From NCBI GenBank assembly GCA_018055565.1, contig JAGPHI010000064.1, positions 1-6,141 on the forward strand: 6,141 bases of DNA, in the 5' to 3' direction. Under the pieces are notes generated by a model, which was given only the letters and a program-made list of their open reading frames with translations, had not been told where the DNA came from and made no database searches. The first letter of the stretch is position 1; each line of letters opens with the position of its first letter. Made by a program: the position numbers and the translations under genes. The DNA comes from Oscillospiraceae bacterium. Its GTDB lineage: Bacteria; Bacillota; Clostridia; Oscillospirales; Ruminococcaceae. Below are positions 5,113-6,141 of this stretch, piece after piece.

Positions 5113-5979
5113 ATGAAAACAAGGCTGATTACCTCCGCGGTTGGAATTGCAATTTTATTCGCTGTTACGACGCTTTTTCATACACCAGTATTCGATTTGG
5201 TGATTGCCGCAATCTGTTTAATTGCCGTACATGAAATTTATAATGCATTTCAGCTTGAAAAAGCGGCATATATATATTGGAGCTTTGTTCCGTATACGCT
5301 GCTGGTAATGCTGTTCAATTTTTCGTGGGCGCGCATATTGCTTTTGCCGGCTTCGTATCTTTTTGTGGTTTACTTGGCGGTTTGCGTTATCCGCAACAGC
5401 AAAACCATCAATTTTGCAAAGCTTAGCGGCATGACAGTGCTTTCGGGCATCATTATTTTCTGCTTTTTCTCGTTTATCTATTTAAAGCGTTTGCTGCCCG
5501 CTGCGGATTATGGCTACGATGCCATTTATTTCATGTATCTGATTTTGGGCTTTTCCTGGGGCGGCGATTCTGCCGCGTATTTTGCGGGGCGCTTTTTCGG
5601 CAAGCATAAGCTAGCGCCGGTTGTCAGCCCAAACAAAACGGTGGAGGGCGCTGTGGGCGGCGTGCTTGGCAGCATGTTTATGGGCGTAGTTATTACGCTG
5701 ATTTATTCGCTGGTATGCTATAAAGTATTGGGCTTGCCACTGAATGCGCTGGGCGTCGGCTTTTACTTTATGATTGCGCTTTTGGGTGCCTGTGCGTCCG
5801 TATTGGGCATTTTGGGCGATTTGCTGGCCTCGGCGGTCAAACGCCAATGCGGCATCAAGGATTACGGCACCATTTTTCCGGGGCACGGCGGCGTGCTGGA
5901 CAGATTTGACAGCGTAATGTTTGTAGCGCCGTTTGTTTCCATTGTGGTTACCGTAGCGTTTTACTACTATGTGCGCTAA
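5113..5979 (+). CDS. cdsA: Phosphatidate cytidylyltransferase (CDP-diglyceride synthase)
   Basis: This membrane enzyme makes CDP-diacylglycerol from CTP and phosphatidic acid, the branch point for phosphatidylglycerol, cardiolipin and related lipids. It has 288 residues with about eight hydrophobic segments, starting with an N-terminal helix near residues 5-22 after MKTR. The family region GGDSAAYFAGRFFGKHKL followed by SPNKTVEG is intact. The C-terminal CDP-alcohol signature spans S240-D266: S-A-V-K-R, then K249-D250, then PGHGGVLDRFD. The signature's metal-binding aspartates D263 and D266 are present. The ATG at 5113 follows GAGGGGTG (5097-5104) by 8 nt, and the gene is 21 nt after uppS, so the two are probably cotranscribed and possibly translationally linked. 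A last membrane helix ends at the C-terminal VAFYYYVR. No anomaly is seen. Confidence 0.96.
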   Translation: MKTRLITSAVGIAILFAVTTLFHTPVFDLVIAAICLIAVHEIYNAFQLEKAAYIYWSFVPYTLLVMLFNFSWARILLLPASYLFVVYLAVCVIRNSKTINFAKLSGMTVLSGIIIFCFFSFIYLKRLLPAADYGYDAIYFMYLILGFSWGGDSAAYFAGRFFGKHKLAPVVSPNKTVEGAVGGVLGSMFMGVVITLIYSLVCYKVLGLPLNALGVGFYFMIALLGACASVLGILGDLLASAVKRQCGIKDYGTIFPGHGGVLDRFDSVMFVAPFVSIVVTVAFYYYVR

Positions 5980-5994
5980 TGGCTATATAAAAGC

Positions 5995-6031
5995 GGCTGC
6001 GCAGCTGGTTTTCGCTGCGTGTAGCGCAGCC
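5995..6031 (+). promoter_or_regulatory. Mutually exclusive hairpins after cdsA
   Basis: Three copies of one complementary hexamer family lie close together. GGCTGCGC (5995-6002) can pair with GCGCAGCC (6024-6031). Alternatively CGCAGC (6000-6005) can pair with GCTGCG (6014-6019), or GCTGCG (6014-6019) can pair with CGCAGC (6025-6030). The last two share an arm, and the first excludes both. Such an arrangement can switch or pause transcription, but may be only palindrome-rich spacer. It lies 15 nt after the cdsA stop and ahead of the probable dxr start. Confidence 0.4.
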
Positions 6032-6051
6032 ATGCATTTTCACGCCCTATT

Positions 6052-6098
6052 TTGTGCCTTGCGCGCGTTGCGCATTCGGCAAGGCCGCCACGGCACAA
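6052..6098 (+). other. Long imperfect hairpin ahead of dxr
   Basis: TTGTGCC (6052-6058) pairs with GGCACAA (6092-6098). Inside it TTGC (6059-6062) pairs with GCAA (6079-6082), and GCGC (6063-6066) with GCGC (6070-6073). CCTTGC/GCAAGG is an alternative inner pairing. No T run follows (the next bases are TTGCC), so a terminator is unlikely; a leader structure for the next gene is possible. Confidence 0.4.
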
Positions 6099-6103
6099 TT
6101 GCC

Positions 6104-6112
6104 AAGAAAGGA
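6104..6112 (+). promoter_or_regulatory. Ribosome binding site for the probable dxr start
   Basis: AAGAAAGGA stands 12 nt before ATG 6125. An in-frame ATG at 6113 touches the site directly and is too close to use. The 12-nt spacing is longer than typical. Confidence 0.5.
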
Positions 6113-6124
6113 ATGCATTTTCTT

Positions 6125-6141
6125 ATGCCAAAAACCATTAC
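6125..6141 (+). CDS. dxr: Start of a gene cut by the window edge, probably dxr
   Basis: Only five complete codons (M-P-K-T-I) are visible before the window ends, and no catalytic residue can be seen. In the conserved Firmicute order, pyrH-frr-uppS-cdsA is followed by dxr, the DXP reductoisomerase of the MEP isoprenoid pathway. A short M-x-K-x-I opening followed by a Rossmann glycine motif is typical of that enzyme. That pathway would supply the isoprene units used by UppS. The call rests on gene order and the first residues only. Confidence 0.55.

Overview
The window comes from the chromosome of a spore-former-lineage Firmicute, most likely class Clostridia and perhaps near the Oscillospiraceae/Ruminococcaceae (taxonomy inferred). 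The grounds are a clear spo0A homologue, GGAGG-type Shine-Dalgarno sites, a moderate base composition, and the conserved pyrH-frr-uppS-cdsA-(dxr) block. All supported genes lie on the + strand. I see no mobile element, CRISPR array, tRNA or rRNA.

Positions 116-2605 look like one transcription unit of three genes: a small uncharacterised protein (96 aa), the sporulation master regulator Spo0A (249 aa), and a soluble GAF-type sensor histidine kinase (about 457 aa). A strong hairpin with a short T run (2633-2667) closes the unit. Spo0A is usually an orphan response regulator whose kinases are encoded elsewhere, so a complete kinase directly behind it is the most interesting arrangement here. The Spo0A DNA-recognition helix also departs from the usual form.

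Positions 2716-6141 hold a housekeeping block with its own probable promoter: UMP kinase (pyrH), ribosome recycling factor (frr), undecaprenyl diphosphate synthase (uppS), CDP-diglyceride synthase (cdsA), and the first codons of what is probably dxr (DXP reductoisomerase). These link pyrimidine nucleotide supply, translation, the lipid carrier for cell-wall synthesis, phospholipid synthesis and isoprenoid precursor supply. The usual leading genes rpsB-tsf are absent; the spo0A-kinase unit takes their place.

Three of the four spacers in this block are long (135-170 bp) and rich in hairpins, including a set of mutually exclusive helices ahead of dxr and a GC-rich stem followed by T-rich sequence ahead of uppS. 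These could be attenuators, processing sites or dispersed palindromes. No radically new system is evident. The best leads are the spo0A-kinase pairing, the altered Spo0A recognition helix and the structured spacers.
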